64,000 bases of DNA, from the NCBI RefSeq assembly GCF_038593265.1, contig NZ_CP151979.1:62001-126000 (forward strand). Direction: 5' to 3'. This DNA is from Ureibacillus sp. FSL W7-1570. GTDB taxonomy: Bacteria; Bacillota; Bacilli; Bacillales_A; Planococcaceae. The position numbers and the translations under genes are program-made. This document shows positions 27,387 to 37,021 of the stretch, piece by piece. The notes under the pieces were generated by a model, which made no database searches, was not told the origin of the DNA, and saw only the letters and a list, made by a program, of their open reading frames with translations. Each line of letters starts with the position of its first letter. The first letter of the stretch is position 1.

Positions 27387-27755
27387 ATGTGGTTACCATT
27401 TTTAGGATTGATATTAGGATTGGTTTTGGGATTGCTGACGGATATTCAAATTCCTTCCGAATATGAAAATTATCTCTCCATTGCCGTGCTTGCCGCCCTC
27501 GATACCATTGTCGGCGGTATAAGAGCCAATTTGCAACAAGTATACGATGATAAGGTATTTATTACCGGCTTTTTCTTCAATATTGCATTGGCCATTGGAC
27601 TCGCTTTTTTGGGCGTCCATTTAGGGGTGGACTTGTATTTGGCTGCAATTTTTGCATTTGGAGTAAGGCTTTTTCAAAATATTGCTATAATTCGACGAAT
27701 TTTGATACAAAAGTGGGAAGACAGACATGTAAAAAAGGATGAAAAAACTGTATAA
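27387..27755 (+). CDS. sbp: Small basic protein Sbp (DUF1290)
   Basis: A 122-residue membrane protein with four hydrophobic segments and a basic tail (RRILIQKWEDRHVKK). The core AALDTIVGGIRANLQ and FFFNIALAIGLAFLGVHLGVDLYLAA match the small basic protein family encoded before ftsA in Bacillales. Its role is unknown. ATG two bases after the ylxX stop. Confidence 0.9.
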   Translation: MWLPFLGLILGLVLGLLTDIQIPSEYENYLSIAVLAALDTIVGGIRANLQQVYDDKVFITGFFFNIALAIGLAFLGVHLGVDLYLAAIFAFGVRLFQNIAIIRRILIQKWEDRHVKKDEKTV

Positions 27756-27861
27756 TAACGGTAGAATTTATTATGTATGATGTTATAGAAAAATTTACTG
27801 ACACATATATAATATTTTAAAATAGAATGAGTGGAGTAGCATTCGAAGGAGGTGCGGTGGA

Positions 27862-29154
27862 ATGAATCATCAAAATATATATATTTCACTTGATATAGGT
27901 TCCTCTTCTATAAAAGCGCTGATCGGTGACGTGACAGACGGCCAGTTGCATGTGATAGGAGTAGGAAACGTCAAAACGAACGGAGTAAGAAAAGGCACAA
28001 TTGTTGATATAGATGCAACCGTCCAATCCATAAAAAAAGCTGTAGAACAAGCGGAACGAATGACAGGAATACAGATAAGAGAAGTCGTGTTAGGAATTCC
28101 TGCAAATCAAACAGTATTACAGCCGGTAAAAGGTGTAGTTGCAGTTAACAGTGAAAATCGGGAAATTACGGATGAAGATTTGGAAAGAGTGTTTGAATCT
28201 GCCCAAGTGATGTCGATACCACCGGAGCGGGAATTGGTCAATTTGATTCCGAAACAGTTTATCGTGGATAATCTGGATGAAATCAAAGATCCCCGTGGAA
28301 TGATTGGTATCCGACTGGAAATGGATGCTACGATGATTACCACATCTCGCACACTATTGCACAATGTTTTAAGATGCGTTGAACGGGCAGGTCTTGATAT
28401 AAAAGAAATATATTTGCAACCATTGGCAGCAGGATATTTTGCATTGACGGAAGACGAAAAAAACCAAGGTACTGCATTTATTGATATAGGCGGGGGTTCA
28501 ACCACGATCGCCGTTTTTGAAGATGGCTTGCTGACCCATACGGGAGTCGTTCCTGTTGGAGGGGATCATATTACAAAAGATTTGTCCATCATACTTAAAA
28601 CTCCGACAGAACAAGCCGAAAAAATAAAGAGAGAGTATGGACATGCTTTTTATGAGGATGCTTCTGAAGATGAAGTGTTTGAAGTGCCGGTTGTTGGCAC
28701 AGATGTAACAGAAGAGTACAGCCAAAAGTTTATTGCGGAAATTATCGGTTCACGTTTAGAAGAATTGTTTGAACTTGTTTTGGATGAATTAGCCCGTTTA
28801 GGAGTCAGAGACTTACCAGGTGGAATCGTACTTTCAGGTGGTGTCGCTTCATTGGAAGGGATTGCGCAACTTGCCCGTCAAGTGATGCAAACCCGTGTAA
28901 GAATATATATACCTGATTTTATAGGTGTCCGGGATCCATCATATACAACCGCTGTTGGCTTAATTTGTTACGCGCATATGGAAGATGAATTCTTCGGAAG
29001 AAGCCCAGTTTCGAAAGCACCTGTTTATCAAGCGGTAGGTTCAGTTACTACTCCTCCTAAAAAACAATCTCATGCATCTGAAAAAGCTGATAACGAAAAT
29101 AAAACAAGCGTCTTTGATAAAGCCAAACGACTATTTGACAAATTTTTTGAATAA
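27862..29154 (+). CDS. ftsA: Cell division protein FtsA
   Basis: A 430-residue actin-like protein that ties FtsZ filaments to the membrane. ATPase motifs are visible: SLDIGSSSIKALIG (phosphate 1) at the start, FIDIGGGSTTIAVF (about residues 206–219) and GIVLSGGVASLEG (about residues 322–334). The end, SVFDKAKRLFDKFFE, is the amphipathic membrane-targeting helix. ATG behind AGGAGGTG. ftsZ follows by 50 bases. Confidence 0.96.
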   Translation: MNHQNIYISLDIGSSSIKALIGDVTDGQLHVIGVGNVKTNGVRKGTIVDIDATVQSIKKAVEQAERMTGIQIREVVLGIPANQTVLQPVKGVVAVNSENREITDEDLERVFESAQVMSIPPERELVNLIPKQFIVDNLDEIKDPRGMIGIRLEMDATMITTSRTLLHNVLRCVERAGLDIKEIYLQPLAAGYFALTEDEKNQGTAFIDIGGGSTTIAVFEDGLLTHTGVVPVGGDHITKDLSIILKTPTEQAEKIKREYGHAFYEDASEDEVFEVPVVGTDVTEEYSQKFIAEIIGSRLEELFELVLDELARLGVRDLPGGIVLSGGVASLEGIAQLARQVMQTRVRIYIPDFIGVRDPSYTTAVGLICYAHMEDEFFGRSPVSKAPVYQAVGSVTTPPKKQSHASEKADNENKTSVFDKAKRLFDKFFE

Positions 29155-29204
29155 TGAAAAGAAAAAAACCAAAATCTTAGACTAGTGTGGTAGGAGGAGA
29201 AAGA

Positions 29205-30356
29205 ATGTTAGAATTTGATACGAATATTGACCAACTAGCCAAAATCAAAGTCATTGGTGTTGGCGGTGGTGGAAATAATGCTGTTAACCGAATGATTGAA
29301 CATGGCGTTCAAGGTGTTGAATTTATTGCTGTAAATACAGATGCTCAAGCTTTAAATCTCTCAAAAGCGGAAATAAAATTGCAGATTGGTAGTAAACTGA
29401 CTCGTGGATTAGGTGCAGGGGCAAATCCTGAAATTGGAAAAAAGGCTGCTGAAGAAAGCAGAGAACAGATTGAAGAAGTTGTACGTGGAGCCGATATGGT
29501 GTTTGTCACTGCAGGCATGGGTGGAGGAACTGGAACAGGTGCCGCACCAATCATTTCACAAATCGCAAAGGATATGGGAGCTTTAACTGTTGGGGTTGTG
29601 ACAAGGCCATTTTCTTTTGAAGGAAAGAAGAGACAAACACAGGCGATCAGTGGAATTGCTGCGATGAAAGAAGCGGTGGATACATTGATCGTCATTCCGA
29701 ACGATAAACTGTTGCAGATCGTTGATAAAAGCACTCCAATGCTTGAAGCTTTCCGCGAAGCTGACAACGTATTGCGCCAAGGTGTACAAGGGATTTCCGA
29801 CTTGATTGCCACACCAGGTCTCATCAACCTGGATTTCGCAGATGTGAAAACCATCATGTCAAACAAAGGTTCAGCACTGATGGGTATCGGTATCGCTTCC
29901 GGTGAAAACCGTGCAACAGAGGCTGCGAAAAAAGCGATTTCCAGTCCGCTTCTTGAAACGTCCATTGATGGTGCGAAAGGGGTCATCATGAACATCACCG
30001 GCGGTACAAACTTGAGCCTGTTTGAAGTTCAGGAGGCTGCGGATATTGTTGCTTCCGCTTCTGATGAAGAAGTGAATATGATTTTCGGTTCAGTCATTAA
30101 CGAAAACTTGAATGATGAAATTATCGTAACCGTAATCGCAACTGGCTTCGATGATGCCGCACCTCAGGCAGCCCAAAGTGCAAGAACGTCCATCAATGCG
30201 CGCAGCACGCAAGCAAACGCTGGACAAACCCAGCAATCTCCTGTGCGCGAACGAAATATCGAGCCGCAGCAACAACAGGAATATTACCGCAACCAACAAG
30301 AAGATCTATTAGACATTCCGACATTCTTAAGAAACCGTCGCCACCGAAATCAATAA
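29205..30356 (+). CDS. ftsZ: Cell division protein FtsZ
   Basis: A 383-residue tubulin-like GTPase that forms the Z ring. The tubulin signature [10 protein letters not shown] is at residues 106–115, the N-terminal [13 protein letters not shown] and the T7 loop region [11 protein letters not shown] are normal. A glutamine-rich linker (about residues 320–365) leads to the conserved tail DIPTFLRNR that binds FtsA, SepF and other partners. ATG at 29205 follows AGGAGGAG. A strong terminator closes the cluster. Confidence 0.98.
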   Translation: MLEFDTNIDQLAKIKVIGVGGGGNNAVNRMIEHGVQGVEFIAVNTDAQALNLSKAEIKLQIGSKLTRGLGAGANPEIGKKAAEESREQIEEVVRGADMVFVTAGMGGGTGTGAAPIISQIAKDMGALTVGVVTRPFSFEGKKRQTQAISGIAAMKEAVDTLIVIPNDKLLQIVDKSTPMLEAFREADNVLRQGVQGISDLIATPGLINLDFADVKTIMSNKGSALMGIGIASGENRATEAAKKAISSPLLETSIDGAKGVIMNITGGTNLSLFEVQEAADIVASASDEEVNMIFGSVINENLNDEIIVTVIATGFDDAAPQAAQSARTSINARSTQANAGQTQQSPVRERNIEPQQQQEYYRNQQEDLLDIPTFLRNRRHRNQ

Positions 30357-30446
30357 AAGCAGTGAAGGAAATATTGTTACAAAAAAACGAAAAAATCGAC
30401 ATTTCTTTTAACGGAGCTTTTCGGTATTCTGATTCAAATTATGAAT

Positions 30447-30492
30447 GAACTATCCGGTAAAGATGAAAATCTTTCCGGATAGTTCTTTTTTT
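30447..30492 (+). terminator. Terminator after ftsZ
   Basis: An 11-bp outer stem (GAACTATCCGG / CCGGATAGTTC) plus a 6-bp inner stem (AAAGAT / ATCTTT) closed by a GAAA tetraloop, with one bulged T, then seven T. Confidence 0.95.
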
Positions 30493-30520
30493 ATGCATAA
30501 TTTCCCGTTCCATGCAATAT

Positions 30521-30588
30521 TTTGTCAATAAAAACTCCGGATTAGCTCCGACGTTTTGACATTTTCTACATGAGGGTAGTGTTAATCT
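30521..30588 (+). promoter_or_regulatory. Possible Spo0A-type promoter of spoIIGA-sigE
   Basis: TTGACA (30556–30561) and a weak TAATCT (30583–30588) are 21 bp apart, an unusually long spacing also seen in the Spo0A-activated spoIIG promoter of B. subtilis. Two Spo0A-box-like sequences flank it: TTTGTCAA at 30521 and, on the other strand, TGTCAAAA over the −35. Confidence 0.4.
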
Positions 30589-30608
30589 ATCAATAGGAGG
30601 ACGCTAAA

Positions 30609-31436
30609 ATGATTGGAGAATTGCTCGTACTATACAATACGTTATTTAATTACTTCCTATTAAAGTTTACGAAGGAAATAACGGGATTGTATGTAAAAAA
30701 ACGAAGGTTGTTGTTCAGTGCATTCATTAGCGGACTCGTGTCATCAATTCTCTATCAATCTTTTATAGGGGCTCTTGCAAGTTTTGTTCTTCTAATTGGA
30801 CTCGCTTTCTCCTTTCGGATTCAAACCTTGCTGAAACAGGGCACAGTGCTGCTTGTGGCCACCTTTTTTCTGGGAGGGCTTTTGACCAGTTTATTGCCCT
30901 TCCTGCTCAGGCAATCCGATCTCATTTTTTTTATCTTTTGTTTAAGTATCGCTGTTCTCAGTTTAACTTTTATTCATTCGAAATGGAGAAATATGACAAA
31001 GGAGAGGTTGCAGCAATCATTCGTTGTTGATTGCGAATTGGAGCTCTTCCAAAAATCGTATTCGTTGAAAGGATTCATTGATACGGGAAATGAATGTGTG
31101 GAGCCGATCAGCGGCAAACCGGTTCATTTCTTATCGTATCAGGCGGTGGAAGAGAAACTGCCGAAAGAGTTAAAAGAGGGATTGCTTTCGTGGGACGAAA
31201 AGAATCCTTATCAACTAACAATGTTTCCTGACTTTATGTACCCTAAAATCAGAATTTTGAAGTTGTCAACGGTACAAAAAGAAACGTCAACCGCTCTTGC
31301 CTTTCGCTTTGAACGTCTGATTCTTTACGGAAACATAAAGAAGGAAATATTGGAAGAATATGTGGTATTTACCCGACACGATGCCCGGTTTCCGCAGAAT
31401 GCACAAATGATACTCCACGTTTTAGCGTTGAACTAA
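30609..31436 (+). CDS. spoIIGA: Sigma-E processing peptidase SpoIIGA
   Basis: A 275-residue membrane aspartic protease that cleaves pro-sigma-E in the mother cell in answer to SpoIIR. Five membrane segments fill the first ~125 residues; the cytoplasmic half carries the catalytic [11 protein letters not shown] motif (Asp158). Only one DTG is present, so it must act as a dimer, as the family does. It directly precedes sigE (20 bases), as in all spore formers. Confidence 0.93.
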   Translation: MIGELLVLYNTLFNYFLLKFTKEITGLYVKKRRLLFSAFISGLVSSILYQSFIGALASFVLLIGLAFSFRIQTLLKQGTVLLVATFFLGGLLTSLLPFLLRQSDLIFFIFCLSIAVLSLTFIHSKWRNMTKERLQQSFVVDCELELFQKSYSLKGFIDTGNECVEPISGKPVHFLSYQAVEEKLPKELKEGLLSWDEKNPYQLTMFPDFMYPKIRILKLSTVQKETSTALAFRFERLILYGNIKKEILEEYVVFTRHDARFPQNAQMILHVLALN

Positions 31437-31456
31437 TTCATAAAGGGGGAGAATGG

Positions 31457-32164
31457 TTGTTTGAAAGACTAAAAGAGCTTCTTTTGAAAATATTCAGTAA
31501 GTTTCGTACTAAAAAAACATACTATATAGGAGGTCATGATTCATTGCCAGTACCATTGTCCAGAGAAGAAGAAATGTCTGTAATTGAAGCATTTATGAAT
31601 GGTGATATGAAAGCGCGTGATACATTGATTGAAAGAAACTTGCGTCTTGTTGTTTATATTGCGAGACGTTTCGATAACACCGGCACGCCAATTGAGGATT
31701 TGATCAGCATCGGCTCTATCGGATTAATCAAAGCCATCGAAACATACAATAAAGAAAAAAATATCAAACTTGCCACATATGCTTCCCGATGCATCGAAAA
31801 TGAGATTTTGATGCACTTGCGAAAGACAAGTCGTATGAAAGGCGAAGTCTCTTTAGATGAACCATTGAACTCGGATCCTGATGGTAATGAACTCCTATTA
31901 TCAGATATTTTAGGCACGGATGAAGAAATTATTATGAATGATGTTGAAAAGAAAATTGAGCGTGCATCGATGTTTGAAGCGATCAACGGATTAAGCGAAC
32001 GGGAAAGATATATTATGGAATGCCGGTTCGGTCTCAACGGCAAAAAGGAAATGACGCAGAAAGAAGTGGCGGATCACTTGGGAATATCCCAATCCTATAT
32101 TTCCCGATTAGAAAAGAAAATTATATCTGAGTTGAGAGAATCCTTGAACCAACCAATCTCATAA
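31457..32164 (+). CDS. sigE: RNA polymerase sigma-E precursor
   Basis: A 235-residue sigma-70 family factor for early mother-cell genes. The first ~22 residues are an amphipathic pro-sequence; cleavage by SpoIIGA is expected at or near the YYIGG motif (Tyr22–Tyr23). Region 2 reads [15 protein letters not shown] and [18 protein letters not shown], and region 4 [22 protein letters not shown]. The start is TTG at 31457; the ATG three bases before is out of frame. sigG follows. Confidence 0.95.
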   Translation: MFERLKELLLKIFSKFRTKKTYYIGGHDSLPVPLSREEEMSVIEAFMNGDMKARDTLIERNLRLVVYIARRFDNTGTPIEDLISIGSIGLIKAIETYNKEKNIKLATYASRCIENEILMHLRKTSRMKGEVSLDEPLNSDPDGNELLLSDILGTDEEIIMNDVEKKIERASMFEAINGLSERERYIMECRFGLNGKKEMTQKEVADHLGISQSYISRLEKKIISELRESLNQPIS

Positions 32165-32195
32165 GGAATTGGTTGAAATTGGACGCTCAACGCAC

Positions 32196-32224
32196 GCATA
32201 TTCTTTTCCTTTTCGGACAAACTT
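32196..32224 (+). promoter_or_regulatory. Possible sigma-F/G promoter of sigG
   Basis: GCATA (32196–32200) and GGACAAACTT (32215–32224), 14 bp apart. Both halves resemble the forespore consensus GywTA / GGnrAnAnTw, but the spacer is one or two bases short. Confidence 0.35.
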
Positions 32225-32264
32225 AAAAAACAATCCAAGAGATAAAAGTCTGGAGGAAAAGAAG

Positions 32265-33047
32265 ATGGTGCGTACAAAAGTCGAGCTTTGCGGTGTTGAT
32301 ACTGCTTCTTTGCCGGTATTAAAACATGAAGAAATGAGAGAGTTGTTTGTCCGTCTAAAAAATGGTGATACATCCGTAAGAGAACAATTGGTGATCTGCA
32401 ATCTGCGGCTCGTGTTGAGCATTGTAGGCAGATTCTCTTATCGGGGAGAACAAGCGGATGACTTGTTCCAAGTTGGATGTATCGGATTATTGAAAGCCAT
32501 CGACCATTTCGATTTAAAACATAATGTACGATTTTCGACATATGCTGTACCGATGATAATTGGAGAAATACGCAGACATTTAAGGGACCATCATGCCCTT
32601 CGCGTATCAAGATCCTTGAGAGATATTGCTTATAAAGCGATGCAGGCAAAAGAAAAATTCATTTCAGAAAATTTATATGAACCATCCATTGAACAAATTG
32701 CCGAAATGATTGATATGAAAAAAGAAGACGTGCTCTATGCTTTGGATGCGATTCAAGATCCTCTTTCCCTTCAGGAGCCGATTTATTCTGACGGCGGAGA
32801 CGCTGTCTACATCATGGACCAATTGAGGGATGAAGATGTGTCGGAAGATCAATGGGTTGCATATGTAAGCGTAAAGGAAAGTATTCAAAAGTTGGATGAA
32901 CGCCAACAATTAATTCTCGCTAAACGGTTTTACTACGGCGAAACACAAACAGAAATCGCAAAATCCCTCGGAATATCACAAGCCCAAATTTCTAGACTTG
33001 AAAAAAATGCCATTGAGACAATGCAAAAGGACTATAAATTTGGATAA
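32265..33047 (+). CDS. sigG: RNA polymerase sigma-G
   Basis: A 260-residue sigma factor for late forespore genes. It opens VRTKVELCGVDTASLPVL, a sigma-G hallmark, then has region 2 (LFQVGCIGLLKAIDHFDL, FSTYAVPMIIGEIRRHLRD) and region 4 (AKSLGISQAQISRLEK). Length equals B. subtilis sigma-G. ATG at 32265 follows GGAGGAAAAG; the 96-base upstream in-frame extension overlaps the promoter and is not coding. It has its own promoter candidate and terminator. Confidence 0.96.
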   Translation: MVRTKVELCGVDTASLPVLKHEEMRELFVRLKNGDTSVREQLVICNLRLVLSIVGRFSYRGEQADDLFQVGCIGLLKAIDHFDLKHNVRFSTYAVPMIIGEIRRHLRDHHALRVSRSLRDIAYKAMQAKEKFISENLYEPSIEQIAEMIDMKKEDVLYALDAIQDPLSLQEPIYSDGGDAVYIMDQLRDEDVSEDQWVAYVSVKESIQKLDERQQLILAKRFYYGETQTEIAKSLGISQAQISRLEKNAIETMQKDYKFG

Positions 33048-33067
33048 TGTTTTGCTCCGTCTAATCC

Positions 33068-33097
33068 AACGCACTTTCACAAGTGCGTTTTTATTTT
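33068..33097 (+). terminator. Terminator after sigG
   Basis: A perfect 9-bp stem (AACGCACTT / AAGTGCGTT) with a TCAC loop, followed by TTTATTTTT. Confidence 0.88.
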
Positions 33098-33324
33098 TAA
33101 AAGAGGAAGAACCGCAAGAGGTCAAATAAGGTTGTGAAACATAAAATAGAATGAAACTCACTGCCTTTGACGCTTTTTTAATTAAACGTATACATTTTCC
33201 GATTGGTTTAGCTGTCTTTTTATGGGTGAATGATTAGAGAAATTGTGAAATTTTATGATTGTTCTCATGAATTGATCAGATTTAGTGATAACTGAGAATA
33301 TAGTCTGGTTGAAAGGAGATTCCC

Positions 33325-33561
33325 TTGAAGTTTTCAGAAGTGCAGCAAAAAGAAATCATTGAAGCGGGAAGCGGACGGTTTATCGGGTACATTATCGATG
33401 CGGAAGTATGTGAACAAACGGGCATGATCACAGCTTTTCTTGTAGCGGAACCGAAAAAACTATTCAACTTTTTCCAAGGAGAAGAGGCAATCCAAAAAGT
33501 GCTGATCAGTGATATTTTAGTGATTGGGAAAGATGTCATTTTAGTTAAAGGTATTTCTTAA
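33325..33561 (+). CDS. ylmC: YlmC/YmxH family PRC-barrel protein
   Basis: A 78-residue protein of the YlmC/YmxH type, a PRC-barrel-like fold in spore formers. The RFIGYIIDAEVCEQTGMITAF core and ISDILVIGKDVILVK end fit. Its role is unclear, with a sporulation link suggested for relatives. TTG start at 33325 behind AAAGGAGAT. In B. subtilis ylmD follows; here ylmE comes next. Confidence 0.82.
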   Translation: MKFSEVQQKEIIEAGSGRFIGYIIDAEVCEQTGMITAFLVAEPKKLFNFFQGEEAIQKVLISDILVIGKDVILVKGIS

Positions 33562-33642
33562 TTCCGCTATTTCATTGAAAAATCGAGAGTTGATTGATAA
33601 AATGAAAGAAACTATTGTTGTAAAGAAAAGATGGGATTTAAT

Positions 33643-34314
33643 ATGGCTAGCATTCGGGAAAACTTGGAAATTATACAGCAAAGAATAGAAGACGCAAAAA
33701 CAAGGGCACATCGAAAAGATGATCATATTCAAATAATCGCGGTAACAAAACAAGTTTCGGTTGAACGAACAAAAGAAGCATTGGAAGCCGGCATCATCCA
33801 TCTCGGAGAAAATCGTCCGGAAGGGTTGCTCGCAAAAAAAGAAGCGATTCAAGATCAAGCCATCTGGCATTATATTGGCACTTTGCAATCAAGAAAAGTA
33901 AAAAAAGTCATCAATGAAATCGATTATTTGCACTCTTTGGACCGTATGAGCTTGGCGGAAGAAATTGAGAAGCGGGCTGTAAACCCGGTAAAATGTTTTG
34001 TTCAAGTCAATGTATCCGGCGAAGAATCCAAACATGGTTTAAGCAAGGAAGAAGTGATACCATTTATTCAATCTTTGGAAAAGTTCAGCAAGATTCAGGT
34101 TGTCGGTTTAATGACGATGGCGCCAAATACGGATGACAAAGAAGTGATTCGGAAAGTCTTTCGTGGATTGAAAGAATTACAACAAGAGATTGCAAATTTA
34201 AATTTGCCCTACGCACCTTGTCAAGAATTATCGATGGGTATGTCCAACGATTACGAGATTGCGATTGAAGAAGGGGCCACATTTATTCGGATCGGAACAG
34301 CTCTTGTTGGATAG
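33643..34314 (+). CDS. ylmE: YggS/YlmE family PLP-binding protein
   Basis: A 223-residue pyridoxal-phosphate protein with a single TIM-barrel domain (COG0325/PLPBP), involved in vitamin B6 homeostasis. The PLP lysine is in IIAVTKQVS (about residue 34), followed by [19 protein letters not shown] and the phosphate-binding [27 protein letters not shown] at 33643 is taken; ATG at 33631 is an alternative with a poorer site. It starts the sepF neighbourhood. Confidence 0.93.
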   Translation: MASIRENLEIIQQRIEDAKTRAHRKDDHIQIIAVTKQVSVERTKEALEAGIIHLGENRPEGLLAKKEAIQDQAIWHYIGTLQSRKVKKVINEIDYLHSLDRMSLAEEIEKRAVNPVKCFVQVNVSGEESKHGLSKEEVIPFIQSLEKFSKIQVVGLMTMAPNTDDKEVIRKVFRGLKELQQEIANLNLPYAPCQELSMGMSNDYEIAIEEGATFIRIGTALVG

Positions 34315-34326
34315 GAGGTTGGAAAG

Positions 34327-34785
34327 ATGGGCATGTTCAGCAAAATAAAAAATTTCTTTTACTTGGAAGAAGAAGAAGAGCAAGTTCAACCATCAATGAA
34401 TGAACCGGTCGCATTGCCGCAAGAGACTGTAACAAGAAAAACAACGAAAAAAATCGTCAATAGCCATGGCGAAGAAAAAACGTTGAATGTCATCAACATT
34501 CAATCGGCCAATGCTTTGAAAAATGCCAAAGTCGTCATTGTTGAACCAAGAGTGTATGCAGAAGCGCAGGACATCTCTGAACATTTGAAAAATAAACGTG
34601 CCATCATCGTCAATCTTCAGCGGATTGACCGTGAAGCAGGATTGCGAATTATTGATTTTTTGAGCGGAACCGTCTATGCTTTAGGTGGAGATATTCAACG
34701 TATCGGTGATAACATCTTCCTATGCACACCGGACAACGTGGAAGTGCAAGGCGAAATATCCGGATACTTTTATGACGATATATGA
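34327..34785 (+). CDS. sepF: Cell division protein SepF
   Basis: A 152-residue FtsZ partner and membrane anchor. The N-terminal amphipathic helix (GMFSKIKNFFYL) inserts in the membrane, an acidic/proline linker follows, and the C-terminal domain has the SepF core NLQRIDREAGLRIIDFLSGTVYALGG and RIGDNIFLCTPDNVEV. ATG behind TAGGAGGTTGG. Twelve bases after ylmE, as in B. subtilis (ylmF). Confidence 0.95.
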   Translation: MGMFSKIKNFFYLEEEEEQVQPSMNEPVALPQETVTRKTTKKIVNSHGEEKTLNVINIQSANALKNAKVVIVEPRVYAEAQDISEHLKNKRAIIVNLQRIDREAGLRIIDFLSGTVYALGGDIQRIGDNIFLCTPDNVEVQGEISGYFYDDI

Positions 34786-34809
34786 AAATAGTGAGGTAAT
34801 AAAGAATCT

Positions 34810-35073
34810 ATGGACATAACAGATATTATATCTTTTGCTTTCAGAATTTATACGCTAATGTTGATCATTTACATTTTAATGTCATGGATACCTGCATCCA
34901 GGGATACAGCTTTGGGACAATTTTTGGAAAAATTGTGCGAACCTTATTTGGGATTTTTCCGTAAATTCATTCCTCCAATTGGAATGATCGATTTTTCTCC
35001 GATTATCGCTTTAATTGTGCTGACATTTATCGAGCAGGGAATTTATAATTTGTTGCATATGCTATTTTATTAA
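34810..35073 (+). CDS. ylmG: YggT family membrane protein (YlmG)
   Basis: An 87-residue protein with two membrane segments (about residues 8–26 and 62–82) and the family core YILMSWIP followed by FLEKLCEPYLGFFRKFIPPIGMIDFSPI. YggT proteins are tied to division and photosynthetic membrane layout in relatives; the role in Bacillales is open. Its position between sepF and ylmH is conserved. Confidence 0.9.
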   Translation: MDITDIISFAFRIYTLMLIIYILMSWIPASRDTALGQFLEKLCEPYLGFFRKFIPPIGMIDFSPIIALIVLTFIEQGIYNLLHMLFY

Positions 35074-35179
35074 ATGGATGCGGCTCAATGGGGAGTCACA
35101 TCCATTTTATATAATGTTCCGATTTTACTTGAATATTCATGTGCCGGTTGTAAGAAAATGTACTGAGAGAGTTGACGCC

Positions 35180-35965
35180 ATGCAAAATATTATGCAACAT
35201 TTTCGCAAAGATGAGCATCCTTTTATTGAAAGGGTCATCGAGTGGAAAAAAGAAGTGGAAGATCGCTACGCCCCTAAATTGACCGCTTTTTTGGATCCAC
35301 GGGAACTTCATATTGTTCAGTCCATTGTGGGCAATCATGACGGACTATCCGTTTATGGCGAAGGAATGTTTCAGGAAGCGGAGAGGAAAAGGGTTTATAT
35401 CGCTCCTTCTTATTTTATTCCGACAATGGAAGATTACGACATTACCGTTTTACAGTTGACCTTTCCATCCAAGTTTGTCCAATTGAAGCATCCGGATGTG
35501 TTAGGTGCATTGCTTTCCCTTGGAATTGACCGGAAACACTTCGGTGATATCCGCATTGCCGAGGAAACGATCCAGTTTGCCTGTACATCGGAAATCGCCT
35601 CGTATGTAAAAACAAACTTAAAAAAAGTGGGAAAAATTCATGTCCGGATCCAAGAACTTGAAAACATGGATCAACTGATTCCTCCGCAAGGGGAATGGAA
35701 GGAGCAACGGCTGACGGTATCTTCCATGAGACTGGATGCGGTTTTATCAAGCAGTTTTAATCTTTCGAGGCAAAAATCCCAAAACTTGATCCGGGGAAGC
35801 AAAGTAAAAGTGAACTTTGCCCTTTGCGAAGAAACGGCTTTTGAACTGCAAGAGGGTGATTTGGTCTCCTGCCGGGGATATGGACGTTTCAAAATTGATG
35901 GAATCGAAGGGCGAACGAAGAAGGAGAAGATCCGATTAGTCATCAGTCAAATCGAGAGAAAGTGA
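35180..35965 (+). CDS. ylmH: YlmH, S4-domain RNA-binding protein
   Basis: A 261-residue protein with an S4 RNA-binding domain at the C-terminus (LDAVLSSSFNLSRQKSQNLIRGSKVKVN, about residues 185–215). YlmH binds obstructed 50S subunits and can help tail stalled chains in B. subtilis, beside RqcH; rqcH is encoded at 53.4 kb here. ATG at 35180 matches family length; the 34-codon upstream extension begins within a leader and lacks similarity. Confidence 0.92.
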   Translation: MQNIMQHFRKDEHPFIERVIEWKKEVEDRYAPKLTAFLDPRELHIVQSIVGNHDGLSVYGEGMFQEAERKRVYIAPSYFIPTMEDYDITVLQLTFPSKFVQLKHPDVLGALLSLGIDRKHFGDIRIAEETIQFACTSEIASYVKTNLKKVGKIHVRIQELENMDQLIPPQGEWKEQRLTVSSMRLDAVLSSSFNLSRQKSQNLIRGSKVKVNFALCEETAFELQEGDLVSCRGYGRFKIDGIEGRTKKEKIRLVISQIERK

Positions 35966-35983
35966 ATTGTATAAAAAAATTTA

Positions 35984-36012
35984 CTGTCAAGAACAACATT
36001 GATGGGTATAAT
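35984..36012 (+). promoter_or_regulatory. Promoter of divIVA
   Basis: CTGTCA (35984–35989), 17-bp spacer, TATAAT (36007–36012), 40 bp before the divIVA start. Confidence 0.65.
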
Positions 36013-36052
36013 AGGAATATGCCTATATTTTTGATTAAAGGAGTGCGAAACG

Positions 36053-36607
36053 ATGCCACTATCACCTCTTGATATACATAATAAAGAATTTACGAGGTCT
36101 TTCCGAGGCTATGCGGAAGACGAGGTCAATGAATTTTTGGACCAGATTATTAAAGATTATGAGCTCTTGCTCCGGGAGAAAAAAGAGCTGGAAGATAAAG
36201 TGAAACAAATGACGGAACAAATGGAACACTTCAATACGATGGAAGAAACGCTCCAAAAATCCATTGTCGTTGCACAAGAGGCTGCGGAAGAAGTGCGCAG
36301 AAATGCCCAGCAAGAGGCAAAGCTCATCATTAAGGAAGCGGAAAAAAATGCGGACCGCATTGTGAATGAAGCGTTGGCCAAAGCGCGCAAAATTACGATT
36401 GAAATCGACGCTTTGAAAAAACAGTCCAAAGTATTCCGCAACCGTTTCAAAATGTTGGTGGAAGCCCAATTGGACTTGCTGAATTCCGATGATTGGGATC
36501 ATTTAATGGAGTATGATGTGGGCCTTACGGAAATACAAGAGCAATTCAAGCAGGATGACGATGAAGAATATTATAGAAAAAGTGCGACTGAGCAGGAAAA
36601 ATTGTAA
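36053..36607 (+). CDS. divIVA: Cell division initiation protein DivIVA
   Basis: A 184-residue coiled-coil protein that gathers at curved membrane (poles and septa). The N-terminal membrane-binding domain is typical: PLSPLDIHNKEFTRSFRGYAEDEVNEFLDQI. Two coiled-coil stretches (about residues 28–75 and 80–130) follow, and an acidic tail ends the protein. ATG behind AAAGGAGTG. It has its own promoter and precedes the ileS T-box. Confidence 0.96.
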   Translation: MPLSPLDIHNKEFTRSFRGYAEDEVNEFLDQIIKDYELLLREKKELEDKVKQMTEQMEHFNTMEETLQKSIVVAQEAAEEVRRNAQQEAKLIIKEAEKNADRIVNEALAKARKITIEIDALKKQSKVFRNRFKMLVEAQLDLLNSDDWDHLMEYDVGLTEIQEQFKQDDDEEYYRKSATEQEKL

Positions 36608-36622
36608 CAATTTTCTTACTAC

Positions 36623-36651
36623 TTGACTGACTCCCATGATTTTCATATACT
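36623..36651 (+). promoter_or_regulatory. Promoter of the ileS transcript
   Basis: TTGACT (36623–36628), 17-bp spacer, TATACT (36646–36651), just ahead of the T-box leader. Confidence 0.8.
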
Positions 36652-36659
36652 GATACACA

Positions 36660-36935
36660 GAAATTTAATACAAGCGGCTGACAGGTGTTGAAGGAGAGAG
36701 TATTTTTTGCTGGCGGTCATATAGCGATTCGAGGACGGTGGAAGCTCGAACAAGCGGCAAAAAAGAAAATCACTCCCGAGCCAAATCACTGAAAGGAAAG
36801 TAAGTGATTTCGTCCACACGACGTTACAGTGTCATGAGGCAGCGTCGGAGCTTTTCCTTTTTCGGCGTTGTGAACAAGGGTGGTACCACGGGTAATCGTT
36901 TCTCGTCCCTAAGGGATAGAGAAACTTTTTTTATT
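36660..36935 (+). promoter_or_regulatory. T-box riboswitch of ileS (isoleucine)
   Basis: A tRNA-sensing leader. The T-box core AAGGGTGGTACCACGGG lies at 36876–36892 and the intrinsic terminator (GTTTCTC…GAGAAAC, 36898–36925, then seven T) follows at once. Stem I begins near GGAGAGAGT (36694) and closes at ACTCCC (36772–36777). The codon before that closing strand is ATC at 36769–36771, an isoleucine codon, in agreement with the gene controlled. Uncharged tRNA(Ile) should favour the antiterminator. Confidence 0.93.
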
Positions 36936-37021
36936 TTGGGGGAAATTCTTTTTTGCCTATTCCTTTATGCAGTTAAAAAAGGATTTTAAAAAGTGTCAAA
37001 ATTTTAGAAGGAGGAAATTCA

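Noticed and set aside
27783-27813. ftsA promoter
   Set aside because: TATAAT at 27808 is clear, but no −35 at proper spacing or TGn extension was found, so it is not listed.
29345-29998. 217-codon open frame on the minus strand
   Set aside because: It lies wholly antisense to ftsZ, has no ribosome binding site, and its composition follows the codon use of ftsZ.
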